Source: Allofournierella massiliensis
Lineage (GTDB): Bacteria > Bacillota > Clostridia > Oscillospirales > Ruminococcaceae
Reading direction: 5' to 3'
NCBI RefSeq assembly: GCF_004345265.1
Contig: NZ_SLUM01000001.1
Span: forward strand, 173,120 to 237,119
Length of the DNA stretch: 64,000 nucleotides
Shown one piece after another: positions 9,058-18,268 of this stretch (the stretch's first letter is position 1; every line of letters begins with the position of its first letter). The notes under the pieces are model-generated. The model had not been told where the DNA came from, did no database searches, and saw only the letters and a list, made by a program, of their open reading frames with translations. Made by a program: the position numbers and the translations under genes.

Positions 9058-10764
9058 ATGGAAAACAAAACCGCACTTTCCGCCGGCGTAATGCTGAACG
9101 CCTATCCGGACAGCATGGGCGGCACGCTGGCCGACATCGTGGCCCTGCTGGGCCGGGGCGAGATGAAGGGCGCCTTCGACGCCTTCTACATCCTGCCCAG
9201 CATCTTCAACACCGATCTGGACCGGGGCTTCTCGGTGATCGACTACAACCTGAACGAGTGCTACGCCGGTCAGGCCGATCTGGACGCGCTGCGCAAATTG
9301 GGCATTGACCTGAAATTCGACCTGATCCTGAACCACGCCTCGGTGCTGTCGCCCCAGTTTCAGGATCTGCTGAAAAACGGCGAGAACTCCCGCTACAAGG
9401 ACTTCTTCATCAACTGGAACAGGTTCTGGGCCGGCCACGGCAAGATGACCGAAGAGGGCTACATCCAGCCGGACGAGGAAAAAATCAAGGATATGTTCTT
9501 CCGCAAGCCCGGCCTGCCCATCCTGATGGTGCGCATGCCGGACGGCAGCGAGGTGCCCTACTGGAACACCTTCTATCAGGAGGTGCGCTACCGCAAGGTG
9601 GACGCCAGCGAGCTGGTGGAAAGCCTGGGCATCCAGTATCAGGCGGCCAGCCGCATTGCCGAGCTGGTGAACGCCGCGCTGGAGCGGGGCGAAAAGCCCG
9701 CCGCCATGAACTTCGGTGAGTTCGAGGCCCACAAGGCCGCTGTGGTGGATCATCTGGAAAGCCGCCGCAGCTATCTGGGCCAGATGGACCTGAACGTGGC
9801 CTCCCCGCTGGTGTGGGAGTTCTACGACGAGACCCTGCACAAGCTGGCGGACTACGGCGCCAAGATCATCCGTCTGGATGCTTTTGCCTACGCCCCCAAG
9901 ACCCCCGGCGCCAAGAACTTTTTGAACGAGCCGGACACCTGGCAGATGCTGCAGAAAGTGGGCGGCATTGCCGGGAAATACGGCCTGAGCATCCTGCCCG
10001 AAATCCACGCCAGCTACGGGGAAAAGACCCACGAGAAGCTGTGCGAGGCGGGCTGCATGACCTACGACTTCTTCCTGCCCGGCCTGATTCTGGATGCCTT
10101 CGAGCACAAGAATTTTGAATATCTGGTGCGCTGGATCGACGACATTCAGCAAAAGGGCATACGCGTGGTGAACATGCTGGGCTGCCACGACGGCATCCCC
10201 CTGCTGGATCTGAAGGGCCTGCTGCCCGAGGAGCGCATTCAGGCCATGGTGGAGACCCTGAAGGGCCGGGGCGGTCTGGTAAAGGATCTGCACGGCGCGA
10301 AGAACATGTATTATCAGGTGAACTGCACCTATTACAGCGCCCTGGGCGCCAGCGACCGGAAGATGCTGATGGCCCGGGCCCTGCAGCTGTTCATGCCAGG
10401 CAAGCCCCAGGTGTGGTATCTGGATCTGTTCGCGGGCGAAAACGATCTGGAGGCGGTGCGCCGCGGCGGCGGTGCGGGCCACAAGGAGATCAACCGCACC
10501 AACCTGAGTCTGGAGCAGGCGGTGGAAAAGCTGGAGCAGCCGGTGGTGCGCCGCCAGCTGGAGCTGCTGCGCCTGCGCAACAGCTGCCCCGCCTTCGGCT
10601 GGGACGCCAGGCTCACCGTGGAGAATCCCGTTCCCGCCCAGCTGACCCTGCGCTGGGAAAAGGAGGGCCACACCGCCGCCCTGACCATGGATCTTGCCGC
10701 CGATCGCTTTGCCATTGAGGTGGGCGAGAACGGCAAGAGCGAAGTGGTGTTCCGGGAGGGCTGA
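9058..10764 (+). CDS. GH13 sucrose-phosphorylase-like enzyme
   Basis: 568-residue alpha-amylase-superfamily protein resembling GH13 subfamily 18 (sucrose, sucrose-6-phosphate and glucosylglycerate phosphorylases). The catalytic set is visible: nucleophile Asp274 in IIRLDAFAYA, acid/base Glu315 in ILPEIHASY, and His377-Asp378 in GCHDGIP. The early DRGFSVIDYN and FDLILNHAS segments are typical of the subfamily. It is longer than classical sucrose phosphorylase (near 490 residues), with extra sequence around residues 180-235. It would split an alpha-glucoside with phosphate to glucose-1-phosphate in the cytoplasm. The neighbouring kinase hints at a phosphorylated or re-phosphorylated acceptor. 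Exact glucoside unknown. Confidence 0.82.
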   Translation: MENKTALSAGVMLNAYPDSMGGTLADIVALLGRGEMKGAFDAFYILPSIFNTDLDRGFSVIDYNLNECYAGQADLDALRKLGIDLKFDLILNHASVLSPQFQDLLKNGENSRYKDFFINWNRFWAGHGKMTEEGYIQPDEEKIKDMFFRKPGLPILMVRMPDGSEVPYWNTFYQEVRYRKVDASELVESLGIQYQAASRIAELVNAALERGEKPAAMNFGEFEAHKAAVVDHLESRRSYLGQMDLNVASPLVWEFYDETLHKLADYGAKIIRLDAFAYAPKTPGAKNFLNEPDTWQMLQKVGGIAGKYGLSILPEIHASYGEKTHEKLCEAGCMTYDFFLPGLILDAFEHKNFEYLVRWIDDIQQKGIRVVNMLGCHDGIPLLDLKGLLPEERIQAMVETLKGRGGLVKDLHGAKNMYYQVNCTYYSALGASDRKMLMARALQLFMPGKPQVWYLDLFAGENDLEAVRRGGGAGHKEINRTNLSLEQAVEKLEQPVVRRQLELLRLRNSCPAFGWDARLTVENPVPAQLTLRWEKEGHTAALTMDLAADRFAIEVGENGKSEVVFREG

Positions 10765-10814
10765 GCCCTGCCGCACAAATTCCTGCTTTTTTCTCACCTT
10801 ATCGTGCAATCATA

Positions 10815-10864
10815 AAAGGCCGGGGGCCGCGTGGAAATTGCCACGCGGCCCCCGCCTTTTTATA
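10815..10864 (+). terminator. Terminator after the GH13 operon
   Basis: A GC-rich hairpin (stem 10815-10834 with 10841-10860, one bulge) has a 6-base loop and runs into CTTTTT. It lies 50 bases after the GH13 stop. Confidence 0.88.
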
Positions 10865-10915
10865 AGGAAATACCGCGCAATTCCCGGCGGATGCCGGAGC
10901 TGCGCGGTATTCCTT
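10864..10915. repeat. Short copy of a dispersed inverted-repeat element (copy C)
   Basis: An inverted repeat (10864-10879 with 10901-10915) around a short centre. Its left half, AATACCGCGCAATTCCCGG, closely matches the left end of the element at 33440 and resembles those at 26094 and 41678. It may have been recruited as a second terminator hairpin. Confidence 0.55.
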
Positions 10916-10959
10916 AAAGAGAGAAGAGGAAAAAGATGGTTTTTACAAAGGGGGATCCA

Positions 10960-12246
10960 TCAGCAGCCGGAGCCCTGATCGATCATGATGCGCAGAATCT
11001 CGCTGTCGGTCTCGCGCATGCCGTCGGCGGCCATGCGGCCGATGCTGGCGATGGTCTTTTCCACGTTTTCCTTCACCAGACCTTCGCCTGCGCCGAAGGT
11101 GTTGCCGTCCAGCGACATCTCATGGGCAAGGATGGCCGCATCCACCGAGGTGGCGATCTTGGCGGCGCAGCTGCCCTTGGCGCCGTCGCACACGATGCCG
11201 GAGGCGTTGGCCAGCGTGTTGGTGATGGTGCGGCTGATGGCGTCGTAGTCGCCGCCGTGCAGGTAGGTGATGCCCGCGCCGCTGCCGCAGGCCGCGCACA
11301 CCGCGCCGCAGAAGGCGCTCAGCCGGCCGATGCCCCGCTTCTGCAGCAGGGCGGTCAGGTTGCTCAGCACCAGCGCCCGGTACAGGGTTTCCTCGGTGGC
11401 AGCCAGATACTTGGCGTACACGATGATGGGCACCGAGCAGGTGATGCCCTGATTGCCGCTGCCGGAGTTGATGACCACCGGCAGCACGCAGCCGCCCATG
11501 CGGGCGTCGCTGCCCGCGGCGGCCAGCGCCCGGGCCCGCACCCGCACGTCGCCGCCGTAATGGCGCATCAGGGTCGCGCCCACCCGGCCGCCGTAGGCGT
11601 GGGTCATGCCCTCCTGGGCAATGCGGGTATTGTATTCGATCTGCCGCTTGATGACGGGGCGCACGTCCTCCAGATCAACGGTGTTGGCAAATTCCAGAAT
11701 ATTCGCCAGATTCAGGGCTTCCAGATCGGTGTCGTCCTCGTCGGCAACCTCTTCCACTTCCTTGTAGAACAGGCGCTCGCCGTCCCGCTCGATGCGCACC
11801 ACGTTGGTGTGTTCATCCCGGATCTCGGCCAGAGCGGTGTGATTGTCACCGGTGATCTCCACAATGATGTGCAGGCGGGAGGGGGTGTCCAGCAGCTCCA
11901 CGGTGCAGACGCCCTGGGCCAGCATCTGGCGGGTGGCCTCCAGATCGGCGGGGCCAACCTTGCTCAGCACCTCCAGCCCCAGCGCGGGGCAGCCTGCCAG
12001 CGCGCCCAGCACGGCGCTGGTGTCGATGCCGCGCATGTTGCCGGTGGTGGGCACGATCACGCCCTTGGCATTCTTGATGATGTTGCCGCTGCACTTCACC
12101 AGCAGGCGGCGGGGCTCCTCGCCCAGCGCCTCCCGGGCCTTGGCGGCCGCCAGCGCAATGGCAATGGGCTCGGTGCAGCCCAGCGCGGGTACCAGCTCGC
12201 GGGTGAGGATTCGAACATAGGTATCGTAAACAGTACGGTCCAGCAT
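10960..12246 (-). CDS. cyuA: L-cysteine desulfidase / UPF0597 family protein
   Basis: 428 residues, the usual length for the CyuA/YhaM family, whose studied members are 4Fe-4S enzymes that cleave L-cysteine to pyruvate, ammonia and sulfide. Conserved features: ALGCTEPIAIALAAAKA near residues 21-37, TTGNMRGID, SGSGNQGIT, and the cysteine cluster FCGAVCAACGSGAGI. Serine deaminase activity is a known alternative in related folds. It is the last gene of the probable MalY-AbgT-M24-CoADR-CyuA operon, with its AAAGGAGC site immediately after the CoADR stop. In this setting it would release sulfide and pyruvate from imported cysteine. The symbol is a family-level assignment. Confidence 0.82.
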   Translation of the reverse strand: MLDRTVYDTYVRILTRELVPALGCTEPIAIALAAAKAREALGEEPRRLLVKCSGNIIKNAKGVIVPTTGNMRGIDTSAVLGALAGCPALGLEVLSKVGPADLEATRQMLAQGVCTVELLDTPSRLHIIVEITGDNHTALAEIRDEHTNVVRIERDGERLFYKEVEEVADEDDTDLEALNLANILEFANTVDLEDVRPVIKRQIEYNTRIAQEGMTHAYGGRVGATLMRHYGGDVRVRARALAAAGSDARMGGCVLPVVINSGSGNQGITCSVPIIVYAKYLAATEETLYRALVLSNLTALLQKRGIGRLSAFCGAVCAACGSGAGITYLHGGDYDAISRTITNTLANASGIVCDGAKGSCAAKIATSVDAAILAHEMSLDGNTFGAGEGLVKENVEKTIASIGRMAADGMRETDSEILRIMIDQGSGC

Positions 12247-12264
12247 TTTGTTTTGCGCTCCTTT

Positions 12265-13959
12265 TTATCGTGTGATCTGCATGCCGCAGGCGGCGCAGGT
12301 GTTGCCGCCCTTGTCCGCCCGGCCGGCCAGATCGGTTCGGCGGGCATTGTAGAAGGCGTACCCGCCGGAAAGATCATACACCTTTGCGCCCTTCTGCGCA
12401 AGGATGCGGGCGGCCACATAGCCCCGCAGGCCCACCTGACAGGTCACATACACCGGCCGGGTCAGGTCGATCTCATCCAGCCGCTGGCGCAGCTGATTCA
12501 GCGGAATGTTCACAAAGCCCGGAATCTCGCCCAGCTCGGCCAGCTCCTCCGGGTTGCGCACGTCCAGCTTCACGGCGTCCTCGGGCAGGCTGTCCACGTC
12601 CTCGGCATAGAACAGCTCCACGCCGCCCTCCAGAACGTTCTGAGCCACAAAGCCCGCCATGTTCACCGGGTCCTTCGCGCTGGAGAAGGGGGGCGCGTAG
12701 GCCAGCTCCATCTCCTCCAGATCATACACGGTCATGCCGAACCGGATGGCGATGGCCAGCGCGTCGATGCGCTTGTCCACCCCTTCGCCGCCCACGATCT
12801 GAGCGCCCAGCACCCGGCCCTCTGGGTTGTACAGCAGTTTGACGAACATCTGGGTGCCGCCCGGGTAGTAGCCCGCGTGGCTGGCGGATACGGTGTAGCT
12901 CTTGCGGTAGGCGGTGCCGGCGGCGCGCAGGCTCTCTTCCTTTTCACCGGCGGCGGCCACGGTCATGTCGAAGAACTTCATCACCGAGGTGCCGATGCTG
13001 CCCTTGTAGGCCGCGTTTTTGCCGCAGATCACATCCGCCACAATGCGGGCCTGCTTGTTGGCGGGGCCTGCCAGCGGAATCACCTGCCGCGCCCCGCTCA
13101 CCAGATTGGTCACGGTGGCCGCGTCGCCCAGAGCGTAGATGTCCGGCACGCTGGTGCGCAGCTGCTCGTCCACCAGAATCTCGCCCCGCGCGCCCAGCTC
13201 CACGCCGCTGCCCGCCAAAAAGGCGGTTTCCGGCCGCACGCCGATGGACAGAATCACCATGTCGGCGGGCACGGCCTCGCCGCTTTCCAGCAGCACGCTG
13301 TTTTCGGTGAAGCCGGCGCACTTTTTGCCCAGATACAGCCCCATGCCCGCGGCGCGGATGCGGTTGTGTACCAGATGGGCCATGTCGCCGTCCAGCGGAG
13401 CCATCACGTGATCTGCGCCCTCGATCACCGACACAGCGATGCCCCGGTCGGCCAGATTTTCCGCCATTTCCAGCCCGATGAAGCCGGCGCCGATCACGGC
13501 GGCGGTGCGGGGGCAGGCGGCGGCGATGTGGTCGTAGATGGCGTAGGTGTCCGGAATGTTGCGCAGGGTGAACACATGGTTTTTCTCGATGCCCTCAAAG
13601 GGCGGGCGGATGGGCGAAGCGCCCGGCGAGAGCACCAGCGCGTCGTAGCTTTCGGTGTAGGTTTCGCCGGTGGCGTGGTTCTTCACGGCCACGGTCTTTT
13701 CGGCGCTGTTCACCGAAAGCACCTCGCTTTGCACCCGCACATCCACGTTGAAACGGGCGTGGAAGGCCTCGGGGGTCTGCAGCTGCAGCGCCTCCCGTTC
13801 GGTGATGGCGCCGCCGATGTAGTAGGGCAGGCCGCAGTTGGCAAACGAGATGTACTCGCCCTTTTCAAACAGGATGATCTGGGCGTTTTCGTCGTTGCGG
13901 CGCAGCCGGGCAGCGGTGCCGGCGCCGCCGGCCACACCGCCCACAATCAGAATTTTCAT
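12265..13959 (-). CDS. CoA-disulfide reductase-like flavoprotein with rhodanese domain
   Basis: 564 residues. Residues 1 to about 445 form an FAD/NAD(P)H pyridine-nucleotide-disulfide oxidoreductase (IVGGVAGGAGTAARLRR dinucleotide fold; redox cysteine Cys42 in SFANCGLPYYIGG; PADMVILSIGVRPE). A rhodanese domain follows, with catalytic Cys507 in TCQVGLRG. The protein ends with CAACGMQ (Cys555, Cys558) 7 residues before the stop; many homologues continue there into a TusA-like CxxCP domain, so this one ends early. Family members reduce CoA disulfide, persulfides or polysulfides. Next to a cysteine desulfidase, a role in handling sulfane sulfur is likely. Substrate is inferred. Confidence 0.86.
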   Translation of the reverse strand: MKILIVGGVAGGAGTAARLRRNDENAQIILFEKGEYISFANCGLPYYIGGAITEREALQLQTPEAFHARFNVDVRVQSEVLSVNSAEKTVAVKNHATGETYTESYDALVLSPGASPIRPPFEGIEKNHVFTLRNIPDTYAIYDHIAAACPRTAAVIGAGFIGLEMAENLADRGIAVSVIEGADHVMAPLDGDMAHLVHNRIRAAGMGLYLGKKCAGFTENSVLLESGEAVPADMVILSIGVRPETAFLAGSGVELGARGEILVDEQLRTSVPDIYALGDAATVTNLVSGARQVIPLAGPANKQARIVADVICGKNAAYKGSIGTSVMKFFDMTVAAAGEKEESLRAAGTAYRKSYTVSASHAGYYPGGTQMFVKLLYNPEGRVLGAQIVGGEGVDKRIDALAIAIRFGMTVYDLEEMELAYAPPFSSAKDPVNMAGFVAQNVLEGGVELFYAEDVDSLPEDAVKLDVRNPEELAELGEIPGFVNIPLNQLRQRLDEIDLTRPVYVTCQVGLRGYVAARILAQKGAKVYDLSGGYAFYNARRTDLAGRADKGGNTCAACGMQITR

Positions 13960-13995
13960 GGAACGTTCCCTGCCTTTCGGAAAAAATGGGATGGG

Positions 13996-14027
13996 GGCGG
14001 CGCTGCCCGGGGTGGAGCGGCGCCGCC
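13996..14027 (-). promoter_or_regulatory. GC-rich hairpin between M24 peptidase and CoADR genes
   Basis: Inverted repeat GGCGGCGC (13996-14003) with GCGCCGCC (14020-14027). On the minus strand it is followed after 9 bases by a T run. It may attenuate readthrough or stabilise the upstream mRNA within the operon. Confidence 0.4.
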
Positions 14028-14091
14028 TTGAAAAATCAAAAACGGTTTGGGTCAGGGGGAATTGGGTTCGGGAATGGGAAAAGGGAAAAAA

Positions 14092-15273
14092 TTACAGGTA
14101 ATGGGGGGTGTTTGGGGTGAGCACCTCGCAGCCCTCCGGGGTGATCAGCACCATGTCCTCGATGTTGAAGCCCTGCACCCCGCCGATGTAGCAGGGCACT
14201 TCCATGGCCAGCACCATGCCCGCCTCCAGCGGCCGGGTGGTGGTGGGGTTGATGTAGGGGGCTTCGGCGGTGGCGGGGCCCATGCTGATGCTGTGGCCCT
14301 GATGGCCCCGGCGGTAGCTGGGGAACATCTCCTTCACATAGTCGTAGGCGATGTGGTACAGATCACAGATGGGCAGGCCGGGCTTTGCGGCGGCGATCAT
14401 CCGCCGCTGGGCCTCATACAGCCGGTCCTTCAGCTTGTACAGCGCCGGGTCGGCGCCCTCCATCACCCAGGCGCGGGAGGTGTCGGTGGTGTAGAAGTCG
14501 AACTCGGCGTTCACGCCCGCGTCGAACTTCACCACGTCGCCCTTCTGAATCACCGCGTCGCCGGGAATGGTCAGGCGGCTGCCGCTCTCGCCGGTGGAGA
14601 ACATGGACCAGGAACTGGGCGCGGCCACGCCGGTGGCGATCACGGTGCGGCGGAACTCGTTCACCAGCTCCCGCTCGCTCACGCCGGGGCGGGCAATGCG
14701 GCTCACGGCAGTGAAGCCCTCGTCCGCTGCGCGGCACAGGGTGCGGAACATCTCGATCTCCTCGGGGGTCTTGACGCTGCGGGCGTAGACGAACAGCTCG
14801 GAAATGTTCTCGAATTTTGCCTCCGGGAACATGCCGCACAGGTTGTTGTAGTAGCCCACGGGCAGATAATCCAGCTCAACGCCCAGCTTCTTGTCCGCCA
14901 GATCCATCTCCCGCACCATTTTGGCCAGGATGTCGGAAGAGCTTTCCATCACCGCGGGGGCGGGCACAACGGCGCCGTTGGCAATCTCGTCCCAGGTCTT
15001 TACGCCGACCCAGGTGTCGTATTTGCGCACGATGAAGCGGCCGGCGCTCTTGATCTCGAAGGTGGGCACCTCAAAGTCCATGGTGGTCAGCTGGGTGGGC
15101 ACATCCTCCCGGGCGCTGACCACCGCGATGGAAAAGCCCGCCTGGCGGGACACGGTGTGCTGATGGCCGGCGAAGCCGGTCACATAATGGAAGTTTTCCG
15201 GCGAGGAGACGATGGCGCCGTCCAGGCCTTTTTCACGCAGAAGCTCCTTGATTCGGTTTTCTTTGGGAAGCAT
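14092..15273 (-). CDS. M24-family Xaa-Pro peptidase (PepQ/PepP-like)
   Basis: 393 residues from the ATG at 15273, preceded by an AAGGAGG site; the open frame upstream is non-coding in composition. An N-terminal creatinase-type domain carries the NFHYVTGF motif; the C-terminal pita-bread domain shows the metal ligands in KFDAGVNAEFDFYTTDTSR (two Asp), RGHQGHSIS (His), MVLAMEVPCY (Glu) and FNIEDMVLI (Glu). The enzyme would hydrolyse X-Pro or related dipeptides in the cytoplasm. In this operon it follows an AbgT transporter, so it may process the imported peptide or conjugate. Confidence 0.85.
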   Translation of the reverse strand: MLPKENRIKELLREKGLDGAIVSSPENFHYVTGFAGHQHTVSRQAGFSIAVVSAREDVPTQLTTMDFEVPTFEIKSAGRFIVRKYDTWVGVKTWDEIANGAVVPAPAVMESSSDILAKMVREMDLADKKLGVELDYLPVGYYNNLCGMFPEAKFENISELFVYARSVKTPEEIEMFRTLCRAADEGFTAVSRIARPGVSERELVNEFRRTVIATGVAAPSSWSMFSTGESGSRLTIPGDAVIQKGDVVKFDAGVNAEFDFYTTDTSRAWVMEGADPALYKLKDRLYEAQRRMIAAAKPGLPICDLYHIAYDYVKEMFPSYRRGHQGHSISMGPATAEAPYINPTTTRPLEAGMVLAMEVPCYIGGVQGFNIEDMVLITPEGCEVLTPNTPHYL

Positions 15274-15312
15274 GGAACAATCCTCCTTGAGTGATGGATG
15301 TAACGGAAAAGG

Positions 15313-15338
15313 GCCGCGCGCGCAGCGGCGCGCGCGGC
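15313..15338 (-). terminator. Hairpin between AbgT and M24 genes (partial terminator)
   Basis: A perfect 11-bp GC stem (15313-15323 with 15328-15338), 4-base loop, followed on the minus strand by CCTTTTCC. The weak T run suggests partial termination, lowering expression of the genes after abgT. Confidence 0.6.
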
Positions 15339-15362
15339 TCCTTACAAAACCGGCAGATGGGA

Positions 15363-16919
15363 TCAGGCGGGGTAGAACATGGGGGAGCCGGGTCCCAGAG
15401 GCAGGCCCAGAACGTACCATACAATGAACAGCGCGATCCAGCCCAGCAAAAAGCCCAGAGAATAGGGCAGCATGGTGGAAACCACGGTGCCGATACCGGC
15501 CTTCTTGTCGTACTTCTGGAAGAAGGCCACGGTCAGCACGAAGAAGGGCATGGTGGGGGCGATGATGTTGGTGCAGGAGTCGCCGATGCGGTAGGCCACC
15601 TGAGTCAGCTCGGGAGACATGCCCAGACGCATGAACATGGGCACAAACACGGGAGCCATGATGGCCCACTTGGCGCTGTCCACCGCGATGAACAGGTTGA
15701 TGATGGCGGTGAGCAGGATCAGGGCAACGATCAGAGGCAGGCCCACGAAGCCGATGTTCTCCAGGAAGTTGGCGCCTGCAACAGACAGGATGGTGCCCAG
15801 GTTGGAGTAGGTGAAGAAGTTGGTGAACTGAGCGGCGAAGAAGATCAGCACCATGAAGCCGGAAAGGCCCGAGATGCCCTTGGTCATCAGATCCACAACG
15901 TCCTTGTCGTTATGGATGGTGCCGGCGCCCACGCCGAAGGCGATGCCGGGGATGAGGAACAGAAGCATCATGATGAAGATGATGCCGCTCATGAAGGGGC
16001 TCTGCAGGAAACCGCCGGTCTCGCTGCGCAGCAGGCCGTTGGTGGGAACCACGGCGATCAGGATCAGAACGATGTAGATGAGAGCGGCGATGCCGGCGAA
16101 CTTCAGGCCGCGCTTCTCGGCAGCGGTCAGGTCGTTGCTCTCGCCCTCGATGGCGCCCTCGTATTTGCCCAGACGGGGCTCAACGATCTTGTCGGTCACG
16201 AAGGTGCCGATGGCGGTGATCACGAAGGTGGAAGCAAACATGAAGAACCAGTTGCACAGGGGCGACACCACATAGTTGGGATCCAGCATGTTGGCAGCCT
16301 GGGTGGACATGCCCGCGAACATGGGGTCGTTGGTGCCGATCAGCAGGTTGGCGCTCCAGCCGCCGGATACACCGGCGAAGGCAGCGGCCAGGCCCGCGAT
16401 GGGATGGCGGCCAAAGGCCATGAACAGAATCGCGCCCAGGGGAACCAGCACAACGTAGCCGGTGGAGGAGGCGATGTTGGACATGATGCCCAGGAACACC
16501 ACCATGGCGGTGACCAGGCTGCGGGGGGCAGAGGTGGCCGCCTTGCGCAGCAGGGCGGACAGCATGCCGGAACCGTCGGCCACGCTCACGCCCAGGATGA
16601 TGGTGAACACAGTGCCCAGAGCGAAGAACGAGGTAAAGTTAGTGACCATCTTGGTGATCAGGTCGCGGATGGATTCCACCGAGAGCAGGTTCACCGCGGA
16701 AACGGTGGTCTCAACGATGGCGTTGCCGTTGGCGGTGTCGATGGTCTCGTAGGTGACCGACACGCCAAGCTTTGCGCAGATGGCCGAGATGATCATGACC
16801 GCGATGGTCAGGATCAGGAAGATGGTAGCCGGGCTGGGCAGGGCGTTGCCCGCACGTTCGATGCTGTCCAGCGCACGAACCACCAGGCTTTTCTTTTGCA
16901 GGGAATTGCTTTTTGCCAT
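15363..16919 (-). CDS. AbgT-family transporter
   Basis: 518 residues, about 11-13 hydrophobic segments, with AbgT family marks such as RAGNALPSPATIF near the N-terminus, GGWSANLLIGTNDPMFAG and the late PTMPFFVLTVAFFQKYD. E. coli AbgT imports p-aminobenzoyl-glutamate; other members act in drug efflux. Here the neighbours (MalY-type lyase, M24 peptidase, cysteine desulfidase, M20 amidohydrolase) suggest uptake of a dipeptide or an N-acyl/peptidyl sulfur amino acid. The ATG has an AAGGAGG site 6 bases upstream. Substrate is inferred. Confidence 0.87.
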   Translation of the reverse strand: MAKSNSLQKKSLVVRALDSIERAGNALPSPATIFLILTIAVMIISAICAKLGVSVTYETIDTANGNAIVETTVSAVNLLSVESIRDLITKMVTNFTSFFALGTVFTIILGVSVADGSGMLSALLRKAATSAPRSLVTAMVVFLGIMSNIASSTGYVVLVPLGAILFMAFGRHPIAGLAAAFAGVSGGWSANLLIGTNDPMFAGMSTQAANMLDPNYVVSPLCNWFFMFASTFVITAIGTFVTDKIVEPRLGKYEGAIEGESNDLTAAEKRGLKFAGIAALIYIVLILIAVVPTNGLLRSETGGFLQSPFMSGIIFIMMLLFLIPGIAFGVGAGTIHNDKDVVDLMTKGISGLSGFMVLIFFAAQFTNFFTYSNLGTILSVAGANFLENIGFVGLPLIVALILLTAIINLFIAVDSAKWAIMAPVFVPMFMRLGMSPELTQVAYRIGDSCTNIIAPTMPFFVLTVAFFQKYDKKAGIGTVVSTMLPYSLGFLLGWIALFIVWYVLGLPLGPGSPMFYPA

Positions 16920-17023
16920 GGGGATTCCTCCTTATAAATGATTTCTCTCTCCGGCGGCAATGCCGCCTTTATCACACTCTCCTCCGCCGCGAAGAGTTTG
17001 ATCCGCATTCAGGGGGCCGGTTT

Positions 17024-18208
17024 TCAGCGGCCCATGTGTTTGTCCACGGCAGCCTTCAGCTGAGCCATGGCCTTTTCCAGGGTGCACATCGGGCAGGCAA
17101 TGTTCATGCGCATGTAGCCCTCGCCCTCGGTCTTACCGAAGCCCCGGCCGTCGTTCAGGGCCAGGTGCGCCTCGTTGATCATGAACTGGGGCAGCGCGTC
17201 GCCCGCAAGGCCCAGACCCTTGCAGTTCAGCCACAGAAGATAGGTGCATTCCGGCCGGTGCAGGGTGATTTCCGGGATGTTCTCCTTCAGGTAGTCCTCC
17301 ACGTATTTCACGTTGCGCTCCAGATGGGCCAGCAGCTGCTCCAGCCACTCCTCGCCGTAACGGAAGGCGGCCTCCACCGCCACCAGGCTGAAGGAGTTGT
17401 TGCGGTGCACGTCCATGGATTTCCAGAAGGCCTGATAGGTATCCCGCAGCTTCTCGTTGGGGAACATCAGGGTGGACGCCTGCAGGCCCGCCAGATTGAA
17501 GGTCTTGGTGGCGGAGGTGCAGGTGATGGTGTTGGCGGCGATCTCCTCGCTCACGGTGGCCATGGTGATGTGCTTGTGGCCGAAGAGCATCAGGTCGCTG
17601 TGAATCTCGTCGCTGATGATCAGGGTGCCGTACTGCACGCACAATTCGCCCATGCGGCGCAGCTCGTCGGCAGTCCAGGCGCGGCCCACCGGGTTGTGGG
17701 GGTTGCACAGGATGAACAGGGGCGGGCGGCGCTTGAGCGCCTCCTCAAAGGCCTCGAAGTCCATGGAGTAGTAGCCGTTTTCCTCCTTCAGGGGAACGGT
17801 CAGGCACTTGCGGCCCCAGTTTTCCACCGAGTCGAAGAACTCGCCGTAAACGGGGGTGGTGAACAGAATCTCGTCGCCGGGCTTGGAGAATTCCCGCACA
17901 AAGGTGCACAGCGCCGGCACCACGCCCAGCGTATACAGGCACAGCGCCGGGTCCGGCTTCCAGCCGTTGCGCTTTTCCTGCCACTGGCAAACCGCTTCAA
18001 AATAGGAGTCCGGGCGGCTGGTGTAGCCGAAAATGCCCTGCCGGTTGCGCGCGTCGATGGCGTCCAGAATGGGCTGGGCGGTCATCAGATCCATGTCGGC
18101 GATCCACATGGGGATCAGGTCTCTGCGGCCGAAGCGGGCCTCCATCTCGTCGTACTTGGCGGCGAAATTGTTCCACCGGTCGATGGGGCGGTCGAAATCG
18201 TATTTCAT
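17024..18208 (-). CDS. MalY/PatB-type PLP-dependent C-S lyase
   Basis: 394-residue fold-type I aminotransferase-like protein. It has FDRPIDRWNNFAAKYD and PMWIADMDLM at the N-terminus, characteristic of the MalY/PatB branch, the LCNPHNPVGRAW motif, SDEIHSDL and the PLP-binding lysine in SATKTFNLAG; RMNIACP near the end binds the substrate carboxylate. Members cleave cystathionine, cystine or S-conjugates of cysteine to pyruvate, ammonia and a thiol. It is the first gene behind a sigma-54 promoter and followed by a transporter and cysteine-degrading enzymes, supporting beta-lyase function over transamination. Confidence 0.86.
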   Translation of the reverse strand: MKYDFDRPIDRWNNFAAKYDEMEARFGRRDLIPMWIADMDLMTAQPILDAIDARNRQGIFGYTSRPDSYFEAVCQWQEKRNGWKPDPALCLYTLGVVPALCTFVREFSKPGDEILFTTPVYGEFFDSVENWGRKCLTVPLKEENGYYSMDFEAFEEALKRRPPLFILCNPHNPVGRAWTADELRRMGELCVQYGTLIISDEIHSDLMLFGHKHITMATVSEEIAANTITCTSATKTFNLAGLQASTLMFPNEKLRDTYQAFWKSMDVHRNNSFSLVAVEAAFRYGEEWLEQLLAHLERNVKYVEDYLKENIPEITLHRPECTYLLWLNCKGLGLAGDALPQFMINEAHLALNDGRGFGKTEGEGYMRMNIACPMCTLEKAMAQLKAAVDKHMGR

Positions 18209-18268
18209 AGCGTCGTCTCCTTTTGCGTGGGCTCTGGGCGGCGTGCCGCCCCTTTCGGTTTATGATAT

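Noticed and set aside
7969..10809. 946-codon reverse-strand open frame
   Set aside because: It is antisense to the kinase and GH13 genes, is His/Gln/Gly-rich, lacks a ribosome site and any domain; it is a GC-rich shadow frame.
10936..14031. 1031-codon forward open frame
   Set aside because: Antisense to cyuA and the CoADR gene, with low-complexity His/Gly/Ala content; both antisense partners have clear catalytic motifs.
15291..16937. 548-codon forward open frame opposite the AbgT transporter
   Set aside because: His/Asp/Gly-rich shadow of a gene with clear membrane helices and family motifs.
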